From positions 1 to 64,000 of the forward strand of contig CANHNJ010000003.1 of NCBI GenBank assembly GCA_947462105.1: a stretch of 64,000 bases of DNA, given 5' to 3'. The notes below the pieces were generated by a model. It was given only the letters and a program-made list of their open reading frames with translations. It did not search any database and was not told the origin of the DNA. The stretch is from Alphaproteobacteria bacterium (lineage in GTDB: Bacteria > Pseudomonadota > Alphaproteobacteria > Micropepsales > Micropepsaceae). Below, piece after piece: positions 1 to 8,665 of the stretch; within the stretch, counting starts at the first letter, position 1; each line of letters begins with the position of its first letter. The position numbers were made by a program, and so were the translations under genes.

Positions 1-176
1 ACCGCCTGGCGCGGCTTGAAGGTGATGTCCGAGAAGGCGTTGATGTTGTCGCGGCCCGTCACGCCGTCATCGGCGGTGCCATCGAGATAGTCGAACACGG
101 CCTTGGGCAGCCGCCGCTGCGCGGCCTCGCGCAGGTCGGCGATGTTGACGATACGGGCGGCGGAGAAGCGCGGCAT
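1..176 (-). CDS. FMN-dependent alpha-hydroxy-acid dehydrogenase, N-terminal part (cut by window edge)
   Basis: Only the first 58 codons lie in the window. The peptide has the family's N-terminal signature: VNIADLRE, a KAVFDYLDGTADD segment and a TFKPRQAV segment. It aligns without gaps to the start of the complete paralogue at 4449-5627. The family (lactate, glycolate or mandelate oxidase/dehydrogenase) oxidises (S)-2-hydroxy acids to 2-oxo acids with FMN. The ATG at 176 matches the start of the paralogue. The catalytic half is outside the window, so substrate and integrity cannot be judged. The leader just upstream resembles that of the paralogue, suggesting duplication. Confidence 0.85.
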   Translation of the reverse strand, partial: MPRFSAARIVNIADLREAAQRRLPKAVFDYLDGTADDGVTGRDNINAFSDITFKPRQA

Positions 177-277
177 GGGGCGCTTATGCCCGATGATGCC
201 CGCATCGCCAAGCGGATCGTTTCAAAATGGCGCAGCGCACATTCATTAGCTGAACCGGGTAATAGCCGAACCGGGCG

Positions 278-397
278 TCAGGGCCGTCCGTGGCGCGCCT
301 GGACCTGGACCGGGCCGCAGCCCTTGCGCTGGGCCGCCAGTTCGAAAGCACGGCCGCGCCCGCCTGCATCCCTCTCGCGGTCGATCAACGTGCTCAT
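278..397 (-). CDS. Possible 39-residue ORF translationally coupled to the flippase gene
   Basis: An ATG at 397 overlaps the stop codon of the flippase gene in an ATGA arrangement, typical of translational coupling. It opens a 39-residue frame (start MSTLIDRERD) that is rich in Arg and Gly and ends at 278. No domain is recognisable. It could be a genuine small protein, the truncated start of a lost downstream gene, or chance. The coupling geometry is the only support. Confidence 0.25.
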   Translation of the reverse strand: MSTLIDRERDAGGRGRAFELAAQRKGCGPVQVQARHGRP

Positions 398-1712
398 GTC
401 CGCACACCACCGGTGACGAAGCGGTAGAGCGCGGCGGCGGAGAGCAGATAGAGCCCGCCATAGACGGCGTTGAGCCACAGGCCGATGGTGAAGCTGTCGG
501 CAGTGGTGGACAGCAGCAGCGCCAGCGCGGCGGCGTTCAGCGTCACCAGGGCCACCGCCACGGCGGCGCGCGCCGTCATGCGGCCATAGACGAAGAACAG
601 CTCGCCATGAAATTCCATCAGGTTGCGGAAGGCCGGCACCAGCAGCATCAGCAGGAACAGGTGCGCCGCCACCGCCACGTTGGCGCCCAGCAGCAACGGC
701 CAGCGCCACAGCAGCAGGGCCAGCGCGGCGAAGCCCAGCACCGACAGCCCCAGGATCGCGCCCTCGACCTTCAAAGTGCGGCCCAGCGCATTGCGGATGC
801 GCTTGCCTTCGCCAAACAGCTTGCGGGTGTAAAGCGTGTAGAAGGAACGGAACGGCAGCGCCGTGAAATCGACGATGCGGCTGGAGATGGCATAGATACC
901 GGCGAACCGGGCATCGGCCAGCGATAGCACAATCAGCTTGTCGATCTGGCCCTGGGCATTGAGCGCAAAATACGAGAGCGCGAACATCGCGCCGTCGCGA
1001 AAGCGCGAAACGAAAAGGCGGCTGCGCCAGCGCGGCCGCACCGGCGGCCGGAAAACCAGGAATACCACCAGCAGCGCCACCAGGTTGGACGCGAAGTAAT
1101 ACAGCGACCAGCGTTCGACATCGCCGCCGCCCATCAGCACAAACGCGACCGCGCCACCGGCCCGGATCGCCGAGGCGGCGGTCACGACCAGCGCGCCCGT
1201 GGTGAAACGGCCCAGCCCGTTCTGCGCCAGCACGATGACATCGATGATGCGCCACAGCACGGCTTCCACCACCAGGATGGCGAGGAAGGCCGGCAGCGAG
1301 ATCGAACCTTCAAAGAGCCAGAAATAGACCGGCAGCGCCGCCGCCAGCCCCGGCGACGTCGTCAGCACCGGCCGCCATAGAAGAGACCGAGATAATTGCC
1401 CAGCAGGCGTGGGCGACCGGCGGCGGCGCGAAACGCCAGGCTGCCAAAGCCCAGGCCAGAAAAACTGGCCAGCATCAGGCCCACGGCGGACGCCGACGCG
1501 AATATGCCCATTGCCGCGAGGCTCAGCGTGTTGGCCAGCAGGAAAAAATAGACAGCCTGCAGCCCCAGCCGGGCCGAGTTGCCCGCCAGCAGCTTGCAGT
1601 AATTCTCCAGCGTGCGGCGAAAGCCCGCGTGAAAGAATCCCGCCGCGATGTCGCGCCGTGCAGCGGCGCCCGGCTTCAAATAGCGAAGCGGTAGGCCAAG
1701 TGAAAACGACAT
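394..1712 (-). pseudogene. MOP/Wzx-like polysaccharide flippase, frameshifted
   Basis: The product resembles oligosaccharide flippases of the MOP superfamily: many hydrophobic segments (for example YFWLFEGSISLPAFLAIL and WSLYYFASNLVALLVVF) and a central region with QIDKLIVLSL and AGIYAISSRIVDF as seen in Wzx-type lipid-linked glycan flippases. The gene reads from ATG 1712 for about 112 codons, reaches GNYLGLFYGG, and then hits a stop. The rest (VLTTSPGL onward, about 330 residues to 394) continues in another frame. The break lies near 1370-1385, where one extra base would restore a roughly 440-residue protein. This is either a real inactivating mutation or a sequencing error. Glycosyltransferase neighbours are absent, so the glycan is unknown. 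Confidence 0.75.
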
Positions 1713-1810
1713 GACGACTCCCGGCCCGGCGCTCTGCGGCCCGGCTTGCCCTCACTCTATGGAAGGGTCGCTAAGGAATGCTTGCAGGCATTTCACGCCC
1801 GGGACCGGCG

Positions 1811-1825
1811 GTAAGGTTTCGTTAA
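1811..1825. promoter_or_regulatory. Possible CtrA-type half-site pair (GTAA-N7-TTAA)
   Basis: The 238-bp gap between the flippase start and the small gene at 1951 contains GTAA, seven bases, then TTAA. This is one base off the CtrA consensus TTAA-N7-TTAA. The organism has ChpT and GcrA, so a CtrA regulon is expected. A one-mismatch match can occur by chance and no promoter elements were assigned. Confidence 0.2.
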
Positions 1826-1950
1826 CCGGCGAAACCCAGTCCATCTGGCGGGACAGGGCTACGGGCATCTACGTACGCATTGACCCGAATAGTCCTGCGC
1901 CGCCCGGCGCGTCAGCATGCCTCCGATAAACGAAGTCAATGGAGGACATC

Positions 1951-2091
1951 ATGACCACCGGTGAAATCGCCTATCTGGGCCTTGTGATCAGCGCTTTCGG
2001 CGCCTTTGGTGTCCTGATCGCTTTTGCCAGCTGGGACGACAAGCGCCGCCAGAAGCGGATGGGCGAGCACTGGTACATCAGGCCGAAATAG
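1951..2091 (+). CDS. Small single-pass membrane protein (46 aa)
   Basis: A 46-codon frame starts at ATG 1951, five bases after a perfect GGAGG (1941-1945). An in-frame ATG at 1939 overlaps that ribosome site and is less likely. The protein has a short N-terminus (MTTGEIAY), one hydrophobic helix (LGLVISAFGAFGVLIAFA) and a charged tail (WDDKRRQKRM). This predicts an inner-membrane protein with a basic tail. It is followed by a strong hairpin terminator at 2113. No family was recognised. The ribosome site, codon use and terminator make it a credible gene. Confidence 0.65.
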   Translation: MTTGEIAYLGLVISAFGAFGVLIAFASWDDKRRQKRMGEHWYIRPK

Positions 2092-2112
2092 CCGCCCATG
2101 CGCCGCACGCGC

Positions 2113-2153
2113 AACGGCCCCGATGGAATTCCACCGGGGCCGTTACGTCTTTT
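2113..2153. terminator. Bidirectional hairpin terminator
   Basis: A perfect 9-bp stem (2113-2121 with 2136-2144) and a 14-base loop are followed by a short T-rich stretch (tcttttg). It lies between the small gene ending at 2091 and the convergent gene ending at 2168, so it can serve both. Confidence 0.7.
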
Positions 2154-2167
2154 GTCGTCAGTTGCGA

Positions 2168-2476
2168 CTAGCGGCCGTAATAGCCGTCATTGTCATAGCG
2201 GTCATAACCGTAGCGGTCATAGCCGTAGCGCTGGCGGGGCGGCGGCGGGACATAGCGCGGTTCGTAGCGGGGCTCGTAATAAGCCTGGCTGCGGTTCTGC
2301 GCGGCGATGATCGCACCCAGCGCAAACAGGCCGATGCCCAGGCCGATCATGGCGCCGGTATTGTCGCGGCGCTGATCATAGCTGCGGCTGTAGCTGCTGC
2401 GGGGCGCCGCCATCGCAGGGGCGGCGGCCGTCACCAGAAGCGTACCGGCAAGCGCGGCGCTGATAATCTTTTTCAT
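2168..2476 (-). CDS. Small exported glycine/tyrosine/arginine-rich protein (102 aa)
   Basis: From ATG 2476, preceded by GGAGAAGG, the protein has a Sec signal peptide (MKKIISAALAGTLLVTAAAP, cleavage near AMA-AP). A hydrophobic glycine segment (GAMIGLGIGLFALGAIIAA) follows, then a C-terminus of repeated Tyr-Arg-Pro and Tyr-Asp-Arg-Tyr-Gly units. Such proteins are common in alphaproteobacterial envelopes and have no assigned function. A longer in-frame extension upstream exists, but the signal peptide and ribosome site fix this start. Confidence 0.75.
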   Translation of the reverse strand: MKKIISAALAGTLLVTAAAPAMAAPRSSYSRSYDQRRDNTGAMIGLGIGLFALGAIIAAQNRSQAYYEPRYEPRYVPPPPRQRYGYDRYGYDRYDNDGYYGR

Positions 2477-2631
2477 TTGCCTTCTCCAGTTGGTGCCCAT
2501 GTGCACCTTGGGATGGAGATTGCGCCCCGCTGGGTGAACGCTATCTGGACGCAAAATTTATCTGCCGTTCAGGAGAAAATCGTGGATTTCCGCCTTTTTT
2601 GCCGCGTTGACCGGGTAGGAGGCTTCGGCCA

Positions 2632-3519
2632 GTGTCCGCCGCGATGAACGAAGACCTGAAAAACCGCGCCCGCACCTGGTTCGAGACGTTGCGCGACCGG
2701 ATCGTGGCCGATTTCGAGGCGCTGGAGAGCCAGGCGCCCGCTTCGCTCTATCCCGGCGAAGCCGGGCGTTTCACCAAGACGCCGTGGCAGCGCGCCAAGG
2801 GTGAGAATGGCGAAGACCAGGGCGGCGGTGTGATGGGCATGATGCGCGGCCGTCTGTTCGAGAAGGTGGGTGTGCACACCTCGACCGTACACGGCCTGCT
2901 CTCGCCCGAATTCGCCAAACAGGTGAAGGGCGCGGGCGAACAGCGCCTGTTCTGGGCCAGCGGCATGAGCCTGATCGCCCATATGCGCAATCCGCGCATC
3001 CCCGCCGTGCACATGAACACGCGGATGATCGTCACCACGGAAAGCTGGTTCGGCGGCGGCGCCGACCTCAATCCTACCCTGGATGCGGCGCGCAATGAGG
3101 CGCATCCGGATGCGGTCACGTTTCATGCCGCGCTGAAGGATGCCTGTGACGGCTTCGACGCCGCCTTCTATCCGAAGTACAAGCAGTGGGCCGACGAGTA
3201 TTTCTGGCTGCCCCATCGCGGCGAACCGCGCGGCGTCGGCGGTATCTTCTATGACCATCACAACAGCGGCGACTGGGATCGCGACTTCGCCTTCACGCAG
3301 GGCGTCGGCGAAGCCTTTCGCAGTATCTATCCGCAGATCGTGCGCGACCGCATGACCGAAAGCTGGACCGACGCCGAGCGGCACGAACAGGCCAAGTGGC
3401 GCGGCCGCTATGTCGAGTTCAACCTGCTCTATGACCGTGGCACCACCTTCGGCCTCAAGACCGGCGGCAATGTCGAGAGCATCCTGTCTTCCATGCCCCC
3501 GATTGCGGAGTGGGCATGA
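2632..3519 (+). CDS. hemF: Oxygen-dependent coproporphyrinogen III oxidase
   Basis: HemF converts coproporphyrinogen III to protoporphyrinogen IX by two oxidative decarboxylations using O2, late in heme synthesis. The 295-residue protein has the family blocks GGGADLNP (about 141-148), [14 protein letters not shown] (about 195-208) and, near the C-terminus, [19 protein letters not shown]. The chosen start is GTG 2632 because AGGAGG lies nine bases upstream. An ATG four codons later (2644) is possible. The stop overlaps the hemC start (ATGA), so the two heme genes form a coupled pair even though they act at separate pathway steps. Confidence 0.97.
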   Translation: MSAAMNEDLKNRARTWFETLRDRIVADFEALESQAPASLYPGEAGRFTKTPWQRAKGENGEDQGGGVMGMMRGRLFEKVGVHTSTVHGLLSPEFAKQVKGAGEQRLFWASGMSLIAHMRNPRIPAVHMNTRMIVTTESWFGGGADLNPTLDAARNEAHPDAVTFHAALKDACDGFDAAFYPKYKQWADEYFWLPHRGEPRGVGGIFYDHHNSGDWDRDFAFTQGVGEAFRSIYPQIVRDRMTESWTDAERHEQAKWRGRYVEFNLLYDRGTTFGLKTGGNVESILSSMPPIAEWA

Positions 3520-4448
3520 TTATCGGCTCCCGTGGATCGCCGCTGGCCTTGACGCAGGCGCGGCAGGTGGCCGCGATGCTGGCGGCGCAGGCGGGCGATG
3601 CCGATGCCAGCACCTTCCCGATTGAAAGCTTCATGACCAGCGGCGACCGGCTGCAGGGCCGCCTGCAGGAGCAAGGCGGCAAAGGCTTGTTCACCAAGGA
3701 GCTGGACGAAGCGCTGCTGGACGGGCGCATCGACTGTGCCGTGCACTCGATGAAGGACCTGCCGACGCGGCTGCCCGAAGGCATCGTGCTGGCATGCGTG
3801 CCGGCGCGCGAAGACCCCCGCGACGGTTTCATCGCCACGCGGGCGAAGACCTTGGCGGCGCTGCCGGAAGGCGCGACCATCGGCACAGCCAGCTTGCGGC
3901 GGCAGGCGCAGACGCTGCACCTGCGGCCCGACCTGAAGGTGGAATTGCTGCGTGGGCGGGTCGAAACCCGATTGGCAAAGATCGAGAGCGGCGCCTTCGA
4001 TGCCACCTATCTGGCGCTGGCCGGGCTCAAGCGCCTGAACCTGGAACAGCACATCGCCAGCATCGTGGATGTGGACGCGATGCCGCCCGCCCCGGCGCAG
4101 GGCGCGCTGGCGATCACGGCGCGGGCCAATGATGTCAGGACGCTGACACTGCTGACGCCGCTGAACATCGCGCAATACAATATTGCCACCGCCACCGAAC
4201 GTTCCTTCCTGGCGGCGCTGGATGGCTCCTGCCGCACGCCCATCGCAGCGCTGGCGCGGCTGCAGGACGGCAAGCTGGACTTTGTCGGCGAAGTGCTGAC
4301 GCCCGACGGCAAGCATCGCTGGCGGCGGCAGGCCCAATGCGCCGCCACGCTGGAAGACGGCATCGCGTTGGGCGCAAGGCTGGGCGGCGAGATCCGTGTC
4401 GAAGCGGGGGCGCTTTACAGCGCGCACTTCGGCGATGCTGGTTGGTAA
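3516..4448 (+). CDS. hemC: Hydroxymethylbilane synthase (porphobilinogen deaminase)
   Basis: HemC joins four porphobilinogen molecules into hydroxymethylbilane. The protein begins with the conserved [11 protein letters not shown] block. It carries HSMKDLP (about 77-83), TASLRRQAQ (about 124-132) and the dipyrromethane-cofactor cysteine in DGSCRTP (Cys239). Its 310 residues are normal for the family. ATG 3516 overlaps the hemF stop. A GTG two codons upstream is less likely. The stop codon directly abuts the stop of the convergent dehydrogenase gene, with no base between them and no visible terminator. Confidence 0.97.
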   Translation: MIIGSRGSPLALTQARQVAAMLAAQAGDADASTFPIESFMTSGDRLQGRLQEQGGKGLFTKELDEALLDGRIDCAVHSMKDLPTRLPEGIVLACVPAREDPRDGFIATRAKTLAALPEGATIGTASLRRQAQTLHLRPDLKVELLRGRVETRLAKIESGAFDATYLALAGLKRLNLEQHIASIVDVDAMPPAPAQGALAITARANDVRTLTLLTPLNIAQYNIATATERSFLAALDGSCRTPIAALARLQDGKLDFVGEVLTPDGKHRWRRQAQCAATLEDGIALGARLGGEIRVEAGALYSAHFGDAGW

Positions 4449-5627
4449 CTAGTCGACTCTGAATCCAGGCTTCAAGGCCACCAGATCGGTCGTCAGATCT
4501 TTGACGCTGTTGGCACCCAGGAGCTTCATGGTGCGCACCAGGTCGGCCTTCAGGATTTCCAGCGCCCGGTCCACGCCGGCATCGCCCGCTGCCGCCATGC
4601 CGTAAGCATAGGCGCGGCCGACCAGCACCGCTTCCGCACCCAGGCACAGTGCCTTGGCGATGTCGCCGCCGCGGCGGATGCCGCCGTCGAAGATGATGGT
4701 GGTCTTGCCCTTCACGCGTTCGACGATGCCCGGCAGCACGCGCAGGCTGGCCGCCACGCTGTCGAGCTGGCGCCCGGCATGGTTGGAAACAACGATGCCG
4801 TTGGCGCCCATATCCACCGCACGCTGTGCGTCATCGGCCGTCATCACGCCCTTTATGACGATGGGACCGTCCCAGCTTTCGCGAATCCATTGCAGGTCGT
4901 CCCAGCAGACATGGGCATTTTCCAGCGCACGGCCGACATCGGTGGCGACCAGCGGGCCGGTCTCGGTGACGACATTGGGCAGGCCGGGCATGCCGCCATC
5001 CAGCAGGAAGCGGAACAGCCAGCGCGGATGCATCATAATTTCCGGCACATAAGGCAGCTTGGGCAGCAATTCCTTGCCCATCAGCGCGCGCATGCCGTTG
5101 CGCGGATCGCGCTCGCGGTTGCCCGCCACCGCCGTGTCGATGGTGACGAACAGGCCACGATAGCCCAACGCCTTGGCGCGGGTGAAGGCGCGCTTGGTCG
5201 CCTCGCGCCCGCCCATCAGGTAAACCTGGAAAAAGACCTTGTCGTTCTGCTCGCGCACTTTTTCCAGCGGATGGCCGGAGATGGTGGAGAGGATATAGCC
5301 GGTACCGGCGCGCCTGGCGCCGCCCGCGCCCGCCAGCTCGCCGCGCGGATGCAGCATGCGGCTATAGCCGATGGGCGACAGGATCGCGGGCATGGCAAGA
5401 TCAACGCCCAGCACGCTGGTCGAAAGGTCGGGGGCCGTCATCACCGCCTGACGCGGCTTGAAGATCACTTCGGAGAAAGCGGCGACATTGTCCTTTGCCG
5501 TGATCTCGTCATCGGCGGCGCCGTCGAGATAATCGAAAGCGGCGTTGGGCAGACGGCGGCGCGCCAGGGCGCGCAGGTCGGCGATGTTGACGATATTGGG
5601 CGGCTGGAGGGATTTGGGCGTGGACAT
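4449..5627 (-). CDS. FMN-dependent alpha-hydroxy-acid dehydrogenase (LldD-like)
   Basis: The 392-residue protein is a complete member of the (S)-2-hydroxy-acid oxidase/dehydrogenase family, which oxidises lactate- or glycolate-type acids with FMN in a TIM barrel. The active-site signature SNHAGRQLD (281-289, catalytic His283) is intact. So are the FMN-phosphate-binding region DGGIRRGGD (about 314-322) and VGRAYAYG. Substrate is uncertain; L-lactate dehydrogenase is the usual annotation. The gene at 1-176 is a paralogue with a related leader. It probably shares a transcript with the hydrolase gene upstream, which ends 57 bases before its start. Confidence 0.92.
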   Translation of the reverse strand: MSTPKSLQPPNIVNIADLRALARRRLPNAAFDYLDGAADDEITAKDNVAAFSEVIFKPRQAVMTAPDLSTSVLGVDLAMPAILSPIGYSRMLHPRGELAGAGGARRAGTGYILSTISGHPLEKVREQNDKVFFQVYLMGGREATKRAFTRAKALGYRGLFVTIDTAVAGNRERDPRNGMRALMGKELLPKLPYVPEIMMHPRWLFRFLLDGGMPGLPNVVTETGPLVATDVGRALENAHVCWDDLQWIRESWDGPIVIKGVMTADDAQRAVDMGANGIVVSNHAGRQLDSVAASLRVLPGIVERVKGKTTIIFDGGIRRGGDIAKALCLGAEAVLVGRAYAYGMAAAGDAGVDRALEILKADLVRTMKLLGANSVKDLTTDLVALKPGFRVD

Positions 5628-5684
5628 GACGGGCTTATGCCCGATGCCGCCTTTGCCGCCAAGCGTTTCGCAGGTGCGGAAATG

Positions 5685-6626
5685 TCAGGGCGCGGCTTTC
5701 GCGGCGATTCCCAGCACCCAGGCGGCGATATCCTCGATGGGCGCGGCCCGGCCCAGGTCGCGCAGCAGCATGTGATAGCCGGCCGCGTATTGCTTCACCG
5801 TGGCGCGGCTGCCCAGGCCCGCGATGACGGCCTCGGTGGGGCGGGGCGGAATGATCTGGTCCTTTGCACCATAGGCGAAAAGAAGCGGCGGCGTTTCGGC
5901 AAGCCGTGCGGGCGCGCTACGGGCCTCGTCCATCAGGTTGGTCAGGCCGAACAGCACATCGGAACGGGTGCGCCGCTGCACCAGCGGGTCGCGCGCCATC
6001 GCACGCAGCATCTCGATATTGTCCGACGGCGTGATCGTGACGACGCGGGATGCGGCGCTGTTGTTCAGCACCAGCCCCGGCAGCAGCCGCGCCGCCAGGA
6101 ACAGCGCCACGCGATAATAGAATGGCATGTCGGCCCGGGACCAGACGGCAGGCGCGACCAGAACTGCGCCTTTTACATCGAGCTTCTGTTCCAGCGTGGT
6201 GAGCGCCACCGCTCCACCCATGCTTTCGCCCAGCACGAAGACCGGCACATCTGGGTAGGCCGTTTTCACCGCCGCCACCGCATCGCGCAGGTCGCCCCGC
6301 ATGGTCTCTTCGCCAGCCCACAGGCCGGGATTGGGCGCACGGCCGAAACCGCGCTGGTCATAGGCGATGGTGAGGATGCCGCGCCCTGCCCATTGCGCGC
6401 CCGGCATGGCGAAGGCGTTGGCGTAATCGCTCATGCCATGCAGGGCGATGATGATGGCTTTGGGTGCTCCCTCCGGTGTCCAGCGCCGCACCGGCAGCAC
6501 CAGGCCATCGCGCAGCAGCAGCATATCGCCTCGCAGGGACGGCAATGAAGGTGAAGCGCCCTGCGGGGCCGTCATGGGGGCACAGGCGGCCAGCACCAGG
6601 GCAAGAAGCAAGGCAAGACGTTTCAT
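5685..6626 (-). CDS. Alpha/beta-hydrolase lipoprotein (lysophospholipase/monoacylglycerol lipase type)
   Basis: The protein starts with a lipoprotein signal peptide and a lipobox LAAC (Cys15), so it should be anchored in the envelope. The alpha/beta-hydrolase fold is shown by the oxyanion segment ALHGMSDYA, the strand IAYDQRGFG, the nucleophile elbow GESMGG (Ser135), and a late aspartate and histidine (GAKDQIIPP and AAGYHMLLRD). This arrangement is closest to PldB-type lysophospholipases and monoacylglycerol lipases. The exact substrate is not shown by sequence. Confidence 0.88.
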   Translation of the reverse strand: MKRLALLLALVLAACAPMTAPQGASPSLPSLRGDMLLLRDGLVLPVRRWTPEGAPKAIIIALHGMSDYANAFAMPGAQWAGRGILTIAYDQRGFGRAPNPGLWAGEETMRGDLRDAVAAVKTAYPDVPVFVLGESMGGAVALTTLEQKLDVKGAVLVAPAVWSRADMPFYYRVALFLAARLLPGLVLNNSAASRVVTITPSDNIEMLRAMARDPLVQRRTRSDVLFGLTNLMDEARSAPARLAETPPLLFAYGAKDQIIPPRPTEAVIAGLGSRATVKQYAAGYHMLLRDLGRAAPIEDIAAWVLGIAAKAAP

Positions 6627-6649
6627 ACTTGAAGACTAGCATAGGTTGC

Positions 6650-6730
6650 CGCGGCCCTTCGCTTACGCTCAGGGCGTTCGTCGCTCGAAATGGTCCACCG
6701 GACCATTTCGTCAGCCCAAGGGCTGACCGC
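6650..6730. repeat. Dispersed palindromic repeat, family A, copy 1
   Basis: This intergenic element matches, in inverse orientation, the element at 20385-20466. It holds a perfect 10-bp stem (6687-6696 with 6700-6709, 3-base loop) and a second hairpin (GTCAGCCC with GGGCTGAC) next to it. Both stems differ from copy 2 by paired, compensatory changes. It lies between the lipoprotein hydrolase and the PAS-protein gene. Confidence 0.8.
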
Positions 6731-6736
6731 TTCTCA

Positions 6737-7261
6737 CTATGCCGTAGCAGCCTCGCGCATGACCAGTGCCGTCACGATCAGGATGTGGTCCACCACATCG
6801 TCTTCGCCCAGGGGCAGGACGGCGTTCTCGTGATAAACGAAGGCGGCACCTCGCATGTCGTTGCCGACCCAGCCGCGATAGCCCAGCGGATCGCCGCTGG
6901 CGCGCACCATTTCGTAAAGCATGCGCAGGCCCAGGCCAAACCTGGGCGCGGTCTGGATGATGTCGGAAAGACGGCGGCCGGTGAAATCCTCGTCGAACGC
7001 CTTGGTCAGCTCTTCGCCGACTTCGCGATATTGATAATCGGCGCCGCCATCCAGCACCTCGACCAGCAGCATGTTGGTGCGCATCTGCGGCGACAGGCAG
7101 GAGACCAGCGAGGCGCGGCCGGGAAAGCGCTGGTCGCGCTTCAGCGAGCGCCAGTAGGAAATGCCGGTGCGCACCAGTTCGGCGTCCAGACGCTCGATGG
7201 CCACGATATCGCCACGCGATTCGGCGGGCAGGCGGGGATCGGTGGTAGCAGACAAAGGCAT
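6737..7261 (-). CDS. PAS-domain protein (PAS_5 type)
   Basis: The 174-residue protein matches the alphaproteobacterial PAS_5 pattern. An N-terminal helix is followed by WRSLKRDQRFPGRASL, then a PAS core with DYQYREVGEEL, GRRLSDIIQ and a late strand GAAFVYHENAVLPL, and it ends with HILIVTALV. No output domain is attached, so it is a stand-alone sensor or binding protein. In this group such proteins are often of unknown function. It is transcribed away from the repeat at 6650. Confidence 0.75.
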   Translation of the reverse strand: MPLSATTDPRLPAESRGDIVAIERLDAELVRTGISYWRSLKRDQRFPGRASLVSCLSPQMRTNMLLVEVLDGGADYQYREVGEELTKAFDEDFTGRRLSDIIQTAPRFGLGLRMLYEMVRASGDPLGYRGWVGNDMRGAAFVYHENAVLPLGEDDVVDHILIVTALVMREAATA

Positions 7262-7310
7262 TGCCCATCTTTAGAGCAAGTTCCCTGCCCCGTCATGGTG
7301 CCCGGTCAGG

Positions 7311-8567
7311 CTAGACCGGCAGAAGACCAATCCAACAGGCGCTCAAGCCCGTCGCCATCGCACCCGACAGCAGCGCCTTCAGCGCCAGGGGCACGATTTC
7401 ATCGCGGCGGTCGGGCAAAAGCGCGCCCATGCCCGCGATCAGGATGCCGACCGAGGCGGTGTTGGCGAAACCGCACATGGCGTAAACCATGATGTGGATT
7501 GTGCGCGGGCTGAGCGTGCCCGGCGGCAGGTTCGCCATGTTGACGTAGGAGATCAGCTCGTTGAGCACGATCTTGGTGCCCATCAGCCCGCCCGCCGCCA
7601 CCGCATCGGAAGCCTGTACGCCATAAAGCCAGACCACGGGGGCGAAGACCCAGCCCAGGATGCGCTCCAGTGTCAGCGGCGCACCGCCCAGTGCGGGAAA
7701 ATAGGCGAGAATGGCGTTGACCAGCGCCACCAGCGCCACCGTCACCAGCAGCATGGCGATAATCTGCAGATAGATCTTCAGGCCATTCTCGGTGCCGTCG
7801 GACATAGCATCCATAGTGGAGCGGTATTCGTGCCCGGTCTTGCCGGAATGGTCGGTGTCGGCCTTTCCCGGCACCATGATGCGCGCGATCATGATGGCGG
7901 CGGGCAGCGACATCATCGAGGCCACCAGTAGGTGCCCCAGCGAGTCGGGCATCACCGGCGCCAGGATGGTGGCGTAGAGCACGAAGACCGTGCCCGCGAT
8001 CACCGCCAGCCCTGTCGTCATCAGGATGAAAAGTTCGGTGCGGCTCATGCGCGACAGATAGGGACGGATGACGAGCTGGCCTTCGATGTTGCCGAGAAAG
8101 ACCGTCGCCGCCGCGCCCAGGCCGACCGCGCCGCCGATGCCCATCACCCGCTTCAACACGAAGGCGACGCCGTTGACGATGCGGCCCAGGATGCCCCAGT
8201 GCCACAGGATCGCCGACAGGGCCGAGATCACCATCACCAGCGGCAGCACGCCAAAGGCCAGGCTGACAAGATTGTTGGGCGCGGTGGCGGTGAAGGGCAG
8301 CGGCCCGCCGCCGATATAGCCGAAGACGAAGCCGGAACCGGTGCGCGTCGCTTCGTTGAGCGTGGTGACGACACCATTGAGGCCGAACAGGACATCGCGC
8401 GCCACCGGCAGCTTCAGCAGCACCAGCGCGATGACCAGCTGCATCCCCAGCCCCGAGGCGACGATGCGCCAGTCAAAGGCACGGCGATTCTCCGACACCG
8501 CCCAGGCCAGGGCGACAATGACGACGATGCCCAGCGCCGACTGCGCGTGCAGCAGAATATTGTCCAT
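7311..8567 (-). CDS. Concentrative nucleoside transporter (NupC/CNT family)
   Basis: This inner-membrane protein of 418 residues has the CNT layout of multiple hydrophobic helices. Conserved motifs include GYIGGGPLPF, the segment GNIEGQLVIRPYL, and late NELISYVNM and CGFANTASVGILIAGMGAL (the family's FANxxSxGI block). CNT carriers import nucleosides with Na+ or H+. The ATG at 8567 (MDNILLHAQ) is chosen because an earlier in-frame start would add a non-conserved tail. It is divergent from the acyltransferase gene, sharing about 100 bp of promoter. Confidence 0.9.
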   Translation of the reverse strand: MDNILLHAQSALGIVVIVALAWAVSENRRAFDWRIVASGLGMQLVIALVLLKLPVARDVLFGLNGVVTTLNEATRTGSGFVFGYIGGGPLPFTATAPNNLVSLAFGVLPLVMVISALSAILWHWGILGRIVNGVAFVLKRVMGIGGAVGLGAAATVFLGNIEGQLVIRPYLSRMSRTELFILMTTGLAVIAGTVFVLYATILAPVMPDSLGHLLVASMMSLPAAIMIARIMVPGKADTDHSGKTGHEYRSTMDAMSDGTENGLKIYLQIIAMLLVTVALVALVNAILAYFPALGGAPLTLERILGWVFAPVVWLYGVQASDAVAAGGLMGTKIVLNELISYVNMANLPPGTLSPRTIHIMVYAMCGFANTASVGILIAGMGALLPDRRDEIVPLALKALLSGAMATGLSACWIGLLPV

Positions 8568-8665
8568 TTGTAACGCCCCAGGAGCCCAATTCCGCGTTGA
8601 TAGTTGCAGCTTTCCGCTCAGCCCGCCATGACATAGATCGGGCAAAACGCTACAATTTCAGGCGC

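Noticed and set aside
278-1255. Long minus-strand frame (325 codons) inside the flippase region
   Set aside because: It is an Arg/Ala/Gly-rich shadow of the flippase frame, typical of high-G+C DNA. Only its last 39 codons after ATG 397 might be a gene.
4779-6548. Plus-strand open frame of 589 codons across the hydroxy-acid dehydrogenase and hydrolase genes
   Set aside because: It is antisense to two well-supported genes, spans their intergenic gap and has His/Gln/Arg-rich composition with no domain.
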